A DNA stretch of 64,000 bases, taken from positions 599,873 to 663,872 of the forward strand of contig BJOX01000034.1 of NCBI GenBank assembly GCA_009731375.1. The letters are read 5' to 3'. The notes under the pieces were generated by a model. The model saw only the letters and a program-made list of their open reading frames with translations, did not search any database and was not told the DNA's origin. How positions within the stretch are numbered: position 1 is the first letter of the stretch; every line of letters starts with the position of its first letter. Positions 21,896 to 31,375 of the stretch are shown here, in pieces. A program made the translations under genes and the position numbers. The DNA comes from Paulinella micropora. Taxonomy: Eukaryota > Cercozoa > Imbricatea > Euglyphida.

Positions 21896-21996
21896 TGTCT
21901 GCGATAGAAAAAAACAAAAGAAAAAATTTCTTTGAAAGATAGAGGGCTTTCGCCCAATTTTTTTTGGTTTTTTATTTGTGTTTCTTAACACATGTA

Positions 21997-22491
21997 TCAT
22001 TCGTCCCTAAGACCGCGGTTCATGTTAGCAGTCCCCTGTTCAACATCATCTTCGTCGTCAGAAGAAAAAACAGAAATAGAATTTGAGATTGCATCTTCAA
22101 ATGAATTCCCGAGCAATATGAGATTTTCTAGACGATTTATTTCCGAAGCAGAAAGTGATTTATTTTTTTGACGAAATTCCTCAAATTTCTTAAGGTTTTC
22201 GTCTATTTCTTTCACCTTCATTTTTCTTTTGCGAGAAATTGATAGATCATTTTCCCGTTTATTTTTACCTCGGTTTATTACGTCTAGTCTTTTTTGTATT
22301 GCTCTCTTTTTAGGCATTAGGGCATTCTTTTTTTTAGTGAGCAATGATATCTGACGATCAATTTTATTGATTTTCTCATCAACATTAGACTCATCTACTT
22401 CAAGTTCATAGGCTGAGCGACGAGTGATATCGTATACTTCACTCCAATCTTCTTCCGTCCTCTCTGACGGCTTCACGAGCGCTTCCGACAT
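21997..22491 (-). CDS. Coiled-coil protein of the AT-rich island
   Basis: 164 residues starting MSEALVKPSERTEED. Residues of about 35-120 are a charged heptad-like stretch (KINKIDRQISLLTKKKNAL..., KVKEIDENLKKFEEF) predicting a long coiled coil, followed by an acidic Ser/Asp patch (SVFSSDDEDD). Same strand as the next two genes. Function unknown. A structural, scaffold or DNA-packing role is possible. Confidence 0.55.
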   Translation of the reverse strand: MSEALVKPSERTEEDWSEVYDITRRSAYELEVDESNVDEKINKIDRQISLLTKKKNALMPKKRAIQKRLDVINRGKNKRENDLSISRKRKMKVKEIDENLKKFEEFRQKNKSLSASEINRLENLILLGNSFEDAISNSISVFSSDDEDDVEQGTANMNRGLRDE

Positions 22492-23246
22492 TCTGCGAAA
22501 GGTGATTTATGCCACGAAAACCCAAGAAACCCAAGAAACTGTGGTTTTGATGGCAAGATACGTACCTCATTGTGCTTTTTTTGACTTGAGATACGTACCT
22601 CATTGTGTGTGCTGAACTTTTTTAATGCTATCAAAATTATTATTATTTTTACCTATTGCCTTTTCGTTTTGTGCGGGGCGGTGTGATTAGTTGCTTTGTG
22701 AGGTGGTTGGTGGCTTATGTGATGTTGTGTTATGGTTTCCTATTTTTTTACAATGGTTGAAGTCATTTATGTTTTGCTTTTGTGTTTTCATTCCATTTTT
22801 GCCATTTTTGTTAGTATGGATTTCCACTGGATTTCCATCACCACACGTTGGCTAAAGGGCGGACGACTGCGAGAGAGAGCAGAGGGAGATTAATTAAAAT
22901 TCATCTTCCTGCCCCCTGTCCGCCCTTTGGCCATCGGGAGCCGAAACTTTTTACTATATATATACTATTTTAGTATAGACATACTTTTTTTAAAAAAAAG
23001 TATATATAAGGTTGGACACCCTGTCCAAGTAAAAAAAGTATTAATAGTAAGTATAATAACATATAAAATCCTTTAAAAAACATAATAAAAAGTGTCCGAG
23101 GGCTTAAGGGTCAAGTCGGACATGGCCAACGTGGGGGATTGGACACTATGTAGGAAGCGGTATTTTATAAAAACTCTCTCTCCCGTGCTCATACATATTA
23201 ATGGTCAATATCATGTTAAAGTCAAGGTCAATAATATAAAAACAAC
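22492..23246. promoter_or_regulatory. AT-rich intergenic region with hairpins
   Basis: It separates the divergent genes at 22491 and 23247. It holds a direct repeat agatacgtacctcattgtg (about 22556 and 22591) and a 15-bp stem GGCTAAAGGGCGGAC (22850-22864) pairing with 22918-22932 with one mismatch. It also holds the A/T palindrome at 22981-23003. A promoter or replication-origin role is plausible but not shown. Confidence 0.4.
22981..23003. repeat. 23-bp A/T palindrome
   Basis: ATAC, seven T, eight A, GTAT: symmetrical except for one base. It lies in the spacer of the resolvase-bearing island. Such dyads resemble the centres of resolution sites, but AT-rich palindromes are common by chance in DNA of this composition. 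Confidence 0.4.
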
Positions 23247-23636
23247 ATGCCCAGTACTCACATGGAACGAAAATACAATGACACTTTTGCTTGGTTAAGA
23301 ATGCAAAGGTATAATAGAGAATATTATGCACGGAATAAGGAAAGAATAGCACAAAGAAAAAGGCAACAGCGTAGAGAGAACAAAGACAAGATAAAGCAAT
23401 ACAATAAAGAATACTACAAGAAGAACACTAAACCACCCACGGATGATCAGATAGAATATAACACGAAATATGGAAGACTATATGCCAAGCAGATAAGGGA
23501 ACTTAAACTTCTATACGAAAAAAAATATGGCGAGAAACCAAGTAAGAATGTAGAAAGATGGACTGATTACTTTAACGAAAACAGAAAGACTATTAGCATT
23601 AGGCCAGACGGAAAACCGAGAAACCAACCACGATAA
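23247..23636 (+). CDS. Highly basic small protein
   Basis: 129 residues. It contains an internal repeat, YNREYYARNKERIAQRKRQQ and then YNKEYYKKN, forming a strongly positive helix. Similar Y-x-x-YY-x-KN-K/E repeats occur in many phage and large-virus proteins, often next to nuclease domains. No nuclease motif is seen here. It is the last gene before the palindrome. Likely DNA-binding; exact role unknown. Confidence 0.55.
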   Translation: MPSTHMERKYNDTFAWLRMQRYNREYYARNKERIAQRKRQQRRENKDKIKQYNKEYYKKNTKPPTDDQIEYNTKYGRLYAKQIRELKLLYEKKYGEKPSKNVERWTDYFNENRKTISIRPDGKPRNQPR

Positions 23637-23740
23637 AGGCGAGGGCGGAAAGCAACCACAACTACTTTTTTTCTAACTCAATAACCCCCCAACCCCCCGT
23701 TTCAACTTCGTTGAAACCCGCCCCCCTTCCCCCCTATGAC

Positions 23741-24140
23741 CATTTATGTATATACGGCTGTCTATCCGCAAAGTATAAAACAAGCCGTTAAAATGTGTAA
23801 AACCAACACTGGACATATAGAAAAAATGTCCAACCCTTGTAAAAACCGACGAAGGTTTTCCAAAAATCAACCAACTAAGCACATTTAGAAAGAATTAAGA
23901 CATATTAAGCACATAGTCCATATAAACTTTGTTTATATATATTTTTATGTAGTAAAAATATGGACTATGTGCTTAATATGTCTTAATTCTTTCTAAATGT
24001 GCTTAGTTGGTTGATTTTTTGAAAACCTTCGTCGGTTTTTACAAGGGTTGGACATTTTTTCTATATGTCCAGTGTTGGTTTTACACATTTTAACGGCTTG
24101 TTTTATACTTTGCGGATAGACAGCCGTATATACATAAATG
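23741..24140. repeat. Inverted repeat with 183-bp arms and 34-nt centre
   Basis: 23741-23923 is the reverse complement of 23958-24140, without gaps and with one mismatch that I can see (in the ggttttc-c/a-aaaaatcaa segment). The centre 23924-23957 is AT-rich and asymmetric, apart from a small TATAAAC-TTT-GTTTATA hairpin on its left side (23921-23937). The right arm ends in a TA tract that runs into a 10-N gap. It may be two terminal repeats of the element placed head to head, a replication intermediate of a hairpin end, or a collapsed assembly. Confidence 0.85.
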
Positions 24141-24153
24141 ACCATATATATAT

Positions 24154-24163
24154 NNNNNNNNNN
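24154..24163. other. Assembly gap in a TA tract
   Basis: Ten Ns inside (TA)n directly after the inverted repeat. The true distance to the host-like sequence on the right is unknown. Confidence 0.95.
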
Positions 24164-24201
<38 letters not shown>

Positions 24202-24491
24202 ATGTATATCATGTTCGAGCGCTTCCCGTAAGGGGGTATCAAAAGTCCAGAAAAATATATACAGAAAAATATATATAGAAATGGGGGTGGCGACAATGAA
24301 TTGCCTGACAAAGTTCCGCCCGACCGCAAGCTTCATGAAGTCCACGAAAGAGAAAGATAAGGACAGAAGAGAGAGGAGAGGAGAGGAGAAGAGAGAGAGA
24401 GAGAGAGGAGAGAGAGAAGAGAGAAGAGAGATGAAAGAGAAGAGAGAAGAGAAAAGAAAGGAGATAGAAGAGAGAAGAGAGAAGAAAGAGA

Positions 24492-24549
<58 letters not shown>

Positions 24550-24627
24550 GTATAGAGAGAGAGAGAGAGAGAAAGGTAGAGATAGAGATAGAGAGAGAGA
24601 GAGAGAGAGATGAGAGGAGAGAGAAAG

Positions 24628-24683
<56 letters not shown>

Positions 24684-24829
24684 AGAGAGGGGAGAGAGAA
24701 GAGAGAAGAGAAAGAAGAGAATAGAGAGAAGAGAGAAGAAAAGAGGGGAGAGAAGAGAAACTGTATGTATGTAAGTATGTATGTTTGTATGTATGTATGT
24801 ATGTATATATGTATGTATATATGTATGTA
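24164..24829. repeat. TA, GA and GTAT simple repeats
   Basis: (TA)n, then GA-rich purine tracts with AGAGAG and GAAGAG units (about 24360-24760), two (TA)n blocks (about 24494-24548) and GTAT repeats (about 24763-24828). A 60-bp unique stretch at 24280-24345 has a short open frame on both strands but no recognisable product. Confidence 0.8.
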
Positions 24830-25062
24830 CTTCCGATACTTAATTTTTTTTGAACAACAGCTTGCTGTTCTTCGATCCTGCCAATTTTCCAGCACTGCTT
24901 TCAGTTTGAACTTCAGTTTCCCGGATCCAGTTTTCAAAATCAAGTCTCAGCAGCGGCGTTGCTAAGCCTTCTTAAATCATAGAAAATTTCAAAATAATAA
25001 CTAGTGCAACTCATGCGAACTGGTTGTAATATACAATTAAATAAATATTAAATTTTTTACAC
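24830..25062. repeat. Second copies of the left-flank host repeat blocks
   Basis: 24830-24945 matches 17578-17695 in inverted orientation, and 24948-25062 matches 17745-17862 in direct orientation (shared cagcagcggcgttgct and a taactagtgcaactcatgc block). The two blocks have therefore been rejoined differently on the two sides of the island. Confidence 0.7.
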
Positions 25063-25454
25063 ATCTTTTTTAACTTAGAAAATTCAAAAATATTTAAATT
25101 TTAAATAAGTAACTACCAATTAACGGTGACTGCTTAGTTCAGCATTTTTATCACTTACATATATTAAAGAGAGTTTTCACAAAGCTAATACTGCATACAG
25201 GTTCTAATTTACAAATTAATAATTATTAAAGATTTTATTTACAAATATTTATAAATATTATGAAAAAAATTTAAATTCAAATGTTAGATAAATAGCGGTT
25301 AATTAACGGCCAGCTATTTTAACATTTTTACCACTCACATTAAATTTATTAAAGAAAATTCACACTGCGGGCAAAGCTAATATTGCACACCAATTCTAAT
25401 ACATAATCAAGTAAGTATTAAAGATTTTCTTTGATAATACAAATCTAAAATAAC
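25063..25454. repeat. AT-rich diverged tandem repeat
   Basis: Two diverged units (about 25085-25235 and 25290-25430) share ttaacgg, a ttttta-cac block, a caaagctaata block and ttaaagatttt. They resemble, at lower similarity, the cttaacggtta motif of the repeats at 17.2-18.3 kb. No gene. Confidence 0.55.
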
Positions 25455-25575
25455 TTAAGAAAGAAAGAAAGAAGAAAGAAGAAAGAAGAAAGAAGAAAGA
25501 AGAAAGAAGAAAGAAGAAAGAAGAAAGAAGAAAGAAGAAAGAAGAAAGAAGAAAGAAGAAAGAAACAAGAAAAAA
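25455..25575. repeat. GAAAGAA heptamer-type array
   Basis: About 120 bp of GAAA/GAAGAAA repeats ending next to a protein-like minus-strand frame at 25576. Confidence 0.9.
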
Positions 25576-26890
25576 GAAGAATTGGGTACCGCATCCTTGA
25601 TATCCATATCTTTATATATAGCTAGGGCGCCATATGGGTAACCTCTGGCTCGTAGTGCCCTCGAGTACGGGTTTAAAATATCCGCAAGACAAGGCGAATA
25701 GGTACCCGGGTGCACTACTACCTGGGTTTCCTCATATTCTTCCGCCCGAAGGGTGGTCTGTAGTGCACGCGTCTCGGTCTGTACTTGTAAGAAAAAAGGC
25801 ACAGCTGGTATGGTCGTATAGTAGAACGTCTGCTCGTGCGCGCTAGGCGGCAGACCAAGTAAGTACCTCTGTACTGGGGCGTGGTCCTCAGTGTGACTTT
25901 CCCATCGCTCTGCCATCTATGGGGAAGGATTCCGCATCATGTTAACTTTTTGATCGAGGATCTTTCTGTCCTCAATGTCCTCAAAGTGTCGTTTAAGCGC
26001 GTCACCGCCTGCGTCCCATTTGCTTGTCGAAAGAATAGGATTCTGTCTGTTTGTTGTACGGATTGTCATATCCATCATGCCGAAATAGGTTGAGGGCAGT
26101 TCCGCGTAAAAGACGTATGTCGCATGAGTTGGGGCTGCCTCTTGACGTCATAGGGATGGGTGCAATACCGTATATCAGTGTTCGACGGCAGGCGCAAAAA
26201 ATAATATAGGCATGCAACCATTGACATATGTTATCGAAGGTAAAACAGTATTGCAGGAAAAAAGGGCAGAAGAGGTGTTCAGTTGCTTGAGCCGCCTCAT
26301 AGTTCTCCACCGTCCGCATAGTTCCTAGGAATAATTTGTGGGACCATGGGAATGGGACAGTGTGGTTCAGAATCTGTTGGTGCACTCTGGTCCGCACTTC
26401 CCGGGTAGAGCCCTGATAGGTGACCCACGAAACCATACGGTCGCTATGGTGTGTACGCCATGTGCCGGAGAAAAAGAAGAGTATCGGATATGGGCTCAAA
26501 GCCTTCCAATCCCAAAGCTAGAATAGAGGTTAGCTGGGATCTGGATCGTTCCCAGACCGGCGGGTGATGAAACACCGTCAGCAGGGTCCGATTCATAACC
26601 AAAGCTGGCACCAACTTGAGAGGAAGGGCATTCAGGAATTTTGCGATGTGCGGGGGAGTGGTTCGTTAGGATGCATGACCTGCCAGTCTGGAACGACAAC
26701 TTTTTGCTTCTGTCGGCATGCTCATCCTGAGCAGTGCGAACCCCAACACCCTCGCCTAAGGATGGGACAAAAGCTATACATTCCGGGAGCAGGACATGAG
26801 GGTAGAGGAGTGACACAAAAATGCAGCGGCAGGGTGAACAATCTGTCGATACATAATATTATGTGTTTTTGGTTACCTCTGTCCTAATAC
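25576..26890 (-). pseudogene. Unidentified element fragment, broken minus-strand frames
   Basis: Three successive minus-strand frames (26496-26816, 26002-26499, 25576-25916) look protein-like, with balanced composition, little repetition and the same direction. Segments include WRTHHSDRMVSWVTYQGST, RRTLIYGIAPIPMT and RGYPYGALAIYKDMDIKDA. No reverse transcriptase, integrase or other motif is recognisable. They could be a continuation of the minus-strand element at 29.5-34.5 kb, separated by later insertions. Confidence 0.35.
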
Positions 26891-26999
26891 GTTGTTGTAC
26901 AGCTACTCCTGAGAGAGAGAGGGTCTTTCCAAACAGATCTGTCGACAGAACACACAAAACTCTGTGTGTGTAGTTTCCACTTGGAAGGAAAATTTGAAT
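26891..26999. other. Short spacer before LTR-like repeat
   Basis: Contains gagagaga and gtgtgtgt runs. Nothing else recognised. Confidence 0.4.
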
Positions 27000-27615
27000 T
27001 GTGAGTTTGTATACAACTCTTCAAGTAGGCAGATGCAACGAACTCTTATTAAGAACACTATGGCTGCATTGAGTCCTGACTCTGTGAGAGCAGGTGAAAT
27101 ACCAGTAAATACCAGAGCGGTCACTTCCGACGGTTTATTTACGTAATTTCATACTCGTTGCAGGTTTGGATGCAACTTACGATCGAGTAAGAATCGTAGA
27201 TTGTGAGTCTCCAGTTGTCAAAGCTTTTTGCTTCGAGTCTAACAGTCACTAAACGGATAGTGTCGGTTGGTGAACTCGAAAACCAAACTGATTTGGGAAG
27301 GCTAGGCGAGAATGACTGGGACGGATGTAAAAAGCAGTCAAACATTGTTTTTCCGTTCACTCTTGTTACCCTTGTCCACAAATTTACCGCGTTTCACGGG
27401 AAATCGGGGGAAAAATAGAGTGGCAAAAAGGCAATAGTTGATCTTTTCTAAAAAGAACTTTGACTTGATCGTTTGAAATCATTTCTGAACGAAATCGAAA
27501 ACTAGTTAGTGAAGTCGAAACGTCGTGCAGAGAAGAATCTAATGAGCCGGTCAAAAAGAGTAGATTGTCAACGGTAAAGGTTTTGGCCGGTCGTTAAGGT
27601 GCTCAGTCTGATATC
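27000..27615 (+). repeat. LTR-like repeat, copy 1
   Basis: Begins TGTGAGTTTGTATACAAC and ends gtgctcagtctgatatc. A second copy starts at 27682 and an inverted copy lies at 59910-60529. Length is about 616 bp, non-coding, and the TG start is typical of LTRs. Copies 1 and 2 are separated by only 66 bp, so this is not a normal full-length element. Confidence 0.6.
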
Positions 27616-27681
27616 TGGACTGACTCGTAGGGAGTATAACTAAGGGTGAGAATCGGACAATCGTAATTAGACCCTTCTCCT

Positions 27682-28490
27682 TGTGAGTTTGAATACAACC
27701 CCAAGGGGTAATTACACAACGAACTCTAATAATAAAGATCTCTATGGCTGCATTAAGTCCTGACTCCTGAGAGCAGGTGAAATACCTGTAAATAGCAGCG
27801 GTCACTTCCGACGACGCTTTATTTACTAGATTGAAGTTAGGGTTATTTACGTAGATTTCTACTTGTTGCAGACTTGGGTTGCAATATACGAACACGACTG
27901 AACGTAGATTGTGAGCTTGCTAAGTTGTATTTCGCAAAACTACTGCAAAGTACTTGAAGGCTGACTTCAAGTGAAACTTGTAGTTGAGTGTGTTCGGAAT
28001 TCGCTTTTGGGAAAAAGCCTTCCAAGTCATGAATTGTGGAAATTTTCACATCTCACGTCCTTGTCAATTGCAACAAAGTGAATTTACCGCTATGACTGTA
28101 TCACGGTAAAAAGGGCCAAAAAGGCAGTGATATGGGGAAAAAGGCAATTCATAGCTGATTTTTAAATTGATCGTTTGAATTCCTTTCTGAACGAAACTAT
28201 ATGATCGAAAATTAGTTAGTGAAGTCGAAACGTCGTGCAGAGGAGAATCTAACGGGCCGGTCAAAAAGACTGAAAAGTCAACGGTAATGGTTTTGGCCGG
28301 TGGGGAAAAAGGCAATTCATAGCTGATTTTTAAATTGATCGTTTGAATTCTTTTCTGAACGAAACTATATGATCGAAAACTAGTTAGTGAAGTCGAAACG
28401 TGCAGAGGAGAATCTAACGGGCCGGTCAAAAAGACTGAAAAGTCAACGGTAATGGTTTTGGCCGGTCGTTAAAGTGCTCAGTCTGATATC
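27682..28490 (+). repeat. LTR-like repeat, copy 2 with internal duplication
   Basis: Aligns to copy 1 from TGTGAGTTTGAATACAAC to cagtctgatatc. It is longer because a segment of about 168 bp (28133-28301) is repeated at 28302-28467 with a few changes. A gag-like fragment on the same strand follows about 270 bp downstream, as expected for a 5' LTR. Confidence 0.6.
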
Positions 28491-28760
28491 CTCAGTACCT
28501 TTTATTGGTTAGTAGTGGGCACGGTCATTATGCCACTGTTTAGTATTATTAGATATTAGTTAGATACCTTTTTAGTACGGGGGCCCGGACTATTCACCAT
28601 AGTACTGGTGGCACTAGTCACAGTTTTTACTATTACCTTTGAAGTTTCCTTCATATCCCTGCCACTCAACTTGAAAGGGCAGTTTTTCGTGGAAGTATTA
28701 ATACATCTTTTTGACTTCGTTCAAGGTGTGGCGGGAGTTGTTCTCATGAAGTTGTTCATA
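28491..28760. other. Non-coding leader between LTR-like repeat and gag fragment
   Basis: Includes a ggtggcactagtc segment and TATTAG repeats. A primer-binding site could lie near 28491-28520, but none matches a tRNA that I can identify. Confidence 0.35.
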
Positions 28761-29485
28761 AAGTGATTCATCTGGTTCTGCAACTTCAAAGTCAACTTCA
28801 ACTGTATCGCATCCTCAAAGCCAACCCACCTACTTTGACGGATTGGGACCCCAAAATGATCCTGACTGCCCCGGAGTCCGACTCCAGCCGACGCCCTCCT
28901 CGCAAGGAGAAGGCCAAGCAGAGCACCAGGAAGACGAGGACCAAGTGGCCTCGCGACATCCCTTCGGACAATCAACTGCAAGTCGTGGCGAAGCAAGCGC
29001 TAGCGACCCGTTTGCAAAGTAAGCCGACGCCCCAGCCTGAAATCGGACCAACGCAAAGGCAGTGCGTCTTTGCGTTCGTCTGACAGGAAACAAATGGGAC
29101 TATCCGCTTCTCTGGAGCCAACGCTATCGAGATAACCAAGCCGGCCCCGTGGACGAAGGACCCCGTCAAGGAGAATCGCGCGCCGCACAACAAGAGCTCC
29201 GAACCCTGCGCCTACTGCAAACACTTTGGAAAGGTAGACAAGCCTAACCATTCTCTAGAAGTTTGTAGGACACGCATGCGCGACTTGGAGAAGGGACTCA
29301 ATTCTCACTGGTGCCCTCCGCGGCCTTCGAAGCAACGCTCGGGCCCCTGGCAGAAGGATCGCCGCAGCAAAGATCGCAAGGAGGCCTCAGTGTCGGCGGT
29401 GATGACCGCCCAGCCAACGGTAGACGACCCTGACCAGGTAAGTCCCCGAAAAATATTCGACGCCGAGATCGACACGGCTGGGCAT
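28761..29485 (+). pseudogene. Gag nucleocapsid fragment, copy 2
   Basis: Collinear with 16169-16760 but with the upstream part in the correct orientation: LKANPPTLTDWDPKMI continues to SDSSRRPPRKEKAKQS. Further on is a complete zinc knuckle, CAYCKHFGK...NHSLEVC (Cys-x2-Cys-x10-His-x4-Cys), then MRDLEKGLNSHWCPPR. Gag binds genomic RNA through the knuckle and assembles the particle. Several frameshifts divide it. It ends abruptly near 29485, where minus-strand sequence of another element begins. Confidence 0.6.
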
Positions 29486-30060
29486 CCGTATAGGTGCTGT
29501 CGAGCTCCTTGGGTTGGCGACAGGAGGAACATCTGGTAGAGCCACTGGTTGATGGTTCCTTGCGGGATCTTGCTATCCTGCTGATCCTCGTGATGTTGGG
29601 GAGGGAGGGCCAGCCTGGGTTCAGAGATGTGGGCTGAAAGAGAGTCCGCGTTGGTCCCCTGTACTTGCTCCATGTGGTATCGCATGCTCGCAAAAGCTAT
29701 GGCCTGCTGGGCTCGTCAAACCGTCCCTTCGCTAGACTGCATGCACTTCTGGATCCAGGAGTGAGAGGGGGGTGGGAGGAAGCGTCGCATTCCTTCCTTA
29801 TAAACGGTCCAGATGACTGAGTTGAGGAATGGGTTGTTGTTTGGAGTTGGGTTGCGGGGTCGTAGCTTCCCTTCTATCGTTAGACCTTTCCCCAGTAAGG
29901 AGTAGGCCCGTGATGCAAACGAGGCGGCGTTGCGTATTTTTGCTTGTTCATCCTTGGCTAACGCCTTGATGGCTCGGATACTCTTGCGCAGCTGTCGGTG
30001 GTAGGCCTTGTTCGTCATCTTGGCAGACCTTAGCCCTAGCATCGGCCTTGGGTCATGCTG
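29486..30060 (-). pseudogene. Element D, unidentified coding fragment
   Basis: Minus-strand frames include VGVPFQHDPRPMLGLRSAK, RKSIRAIKALAKDEQAK and RAYSLLGKGLTIEG, then after a stop MRYHMEQVQGTNADSLSAH. They follow directly after the protease-like segment and share its direction. No family recognised. The RK/K-rich helix could contact nucleic acid. Confidence 0.35.
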
Positions 30061-31375
30061 GAATGGAACTCCGACTGGGGTAGGATCCGGGATCGTAGCT
30101 GTGACTCTAGAGTAAAAGGAGAAGCACCCCACGGATCGCGATGAGTCTGACCGCAGCCTTAGTAGGAATTGGTGAGACAGCCTCGTCGTCACACTGTATC
30201 CAGGTTCCATCAGGCTGCCGGTCTACAACATAAGTGTGTGTAGTAGTGGTCGCTGCGTTGTCATCACTTGCTTGGACGCAGAGTACAGACTGAAGCTGAT
30301 AAGTCTCTGAGGTCTGCTGGTGCGTAAACTCGTGATGAAGGTCTAGTCTGGGTGGAAAGATAGTCTTGTGATGGTGCTTCTTACTTCACAAATTCTTGTG
30401 ATGGTGCTTCTTACTTCACAAATAGTTGGAGAGCCCTTGCGGTCGGATCACTTCCAGCATAAGGCATTCTGCGTGGTCGCCCATGAGTCTCTGTATAGAG
30501 GAGGTTAGGGAGCCATCTCCTGCAGGGGCTTGTAGACGATATGAGGTAGGAGGTGCGCCATCTGCTGAGTAGCTCGGTGATAGTGATAGGGGAGGGGTCT
30601 CCTTCGTCTATGAACAGAGTGATAGGTAATCCCCAGGATACTGATTGATTCGTATCAGGGCAGGAATCACATAATGTCGTTTTAACGATGTCAGGAAGCC
30701 ATCGGTGGACTGACACTGTTGCAGGTCGGAACTGCGTACAGGTGTCCCGGAGGAGACAAAGAATCCCGCGCAGAGCCAACCCCGCGTCGTCGGCCTTACC
30801 TGGCTTGAGGTTGGGTCAAGAAACTGAAGCATCTTTGCTTGTGTGATCCACGAAATCGATACCGGGTGTAGGGGAGGGTATTCTTTCTCAGGCGGTGGTC
30901 GTAAGGCTCCTATCGTAGTTATTATGTATTGGATCAGGTTAGTTCGGCTGTCGATTGTAGTCCTCGGCGGCCGGGCCATCAACCAGTTCCGGAGGTAGGA
31001 GCTCAATTTCGGGAACGATACTAATAATTGTAAAGCGCTTATTATATAACAGTATTTATTTTCCGGATTCTGAATGCCCCGGTATGGTACCCGGTTCTTA
31101 ACTGGTTGCTTACCATCTTTGACGGCCGGTTGACGCTTTCCGGTAGCAGGTAACTTAATACCTGAATAGGAGTCTTCGTCTTTAATAGTCGGGTCCTCCA
31201 GACTCCTGAATACCTGGCGTCTGGTAGGGCTGTGTGGGGACTCCTCACGTAAGGTTATCGCGGTCGTGGGTCGTTCTTCGCGATCTTCCTCCGGGGCAGC
31301 GGCATAGGACATGCGTTGGTGTAAGAGTTGCCTGGCCTGCTGGGCGATTCGGATTTCTTGCGTGTTTAATGCCAT
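30061..31375 (-). pseudogene. Element D, ubiquitin-specific-protease-like (C19) gene, broken
   Basis: Starts at 31375 (MALNTQEIRIAQ). The Cys box reads YRGIQNPENKYCYIISALQ followed by LVSFPKLSSYLRNWL, matching the USP pattern in which the catalytic Cys is followed by Tyr. After a frameshift near 30790 come a DDAGLALRGILCLL helix at the position of the family's Q-D-A-x-E-F segment and a TTLCDSC zinc-finger-like pair. After a further break come YQLQSVLCVQA, then HTYVVDRQPDGTWIQCDDEA, the equivalent of the His box and catalytic Asp. Working USPs remove ubiquitin. Here frameshifts and a 29-bp tandem duplication at about 30363-30421 break the gene. The flanking mobile-element debris suggests that it was carried by an element. 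Confidence 0.6.

Noticed and set aside
21896-22000. Upstream extension of the acidic-leader protein to 22000
   Set aside because: The extension overlaps the stop of the upstream gene and reads like AT-rich leader; the ATG at 21895 fits better.
24103-24345. Short frames flanking the 10-N gap, with a DFMKLAVGRNFVRQF segment
   Set aside because: Only about 25 non-repetitive residues, crossing a gap and TA repeats; not enough to call a gene.
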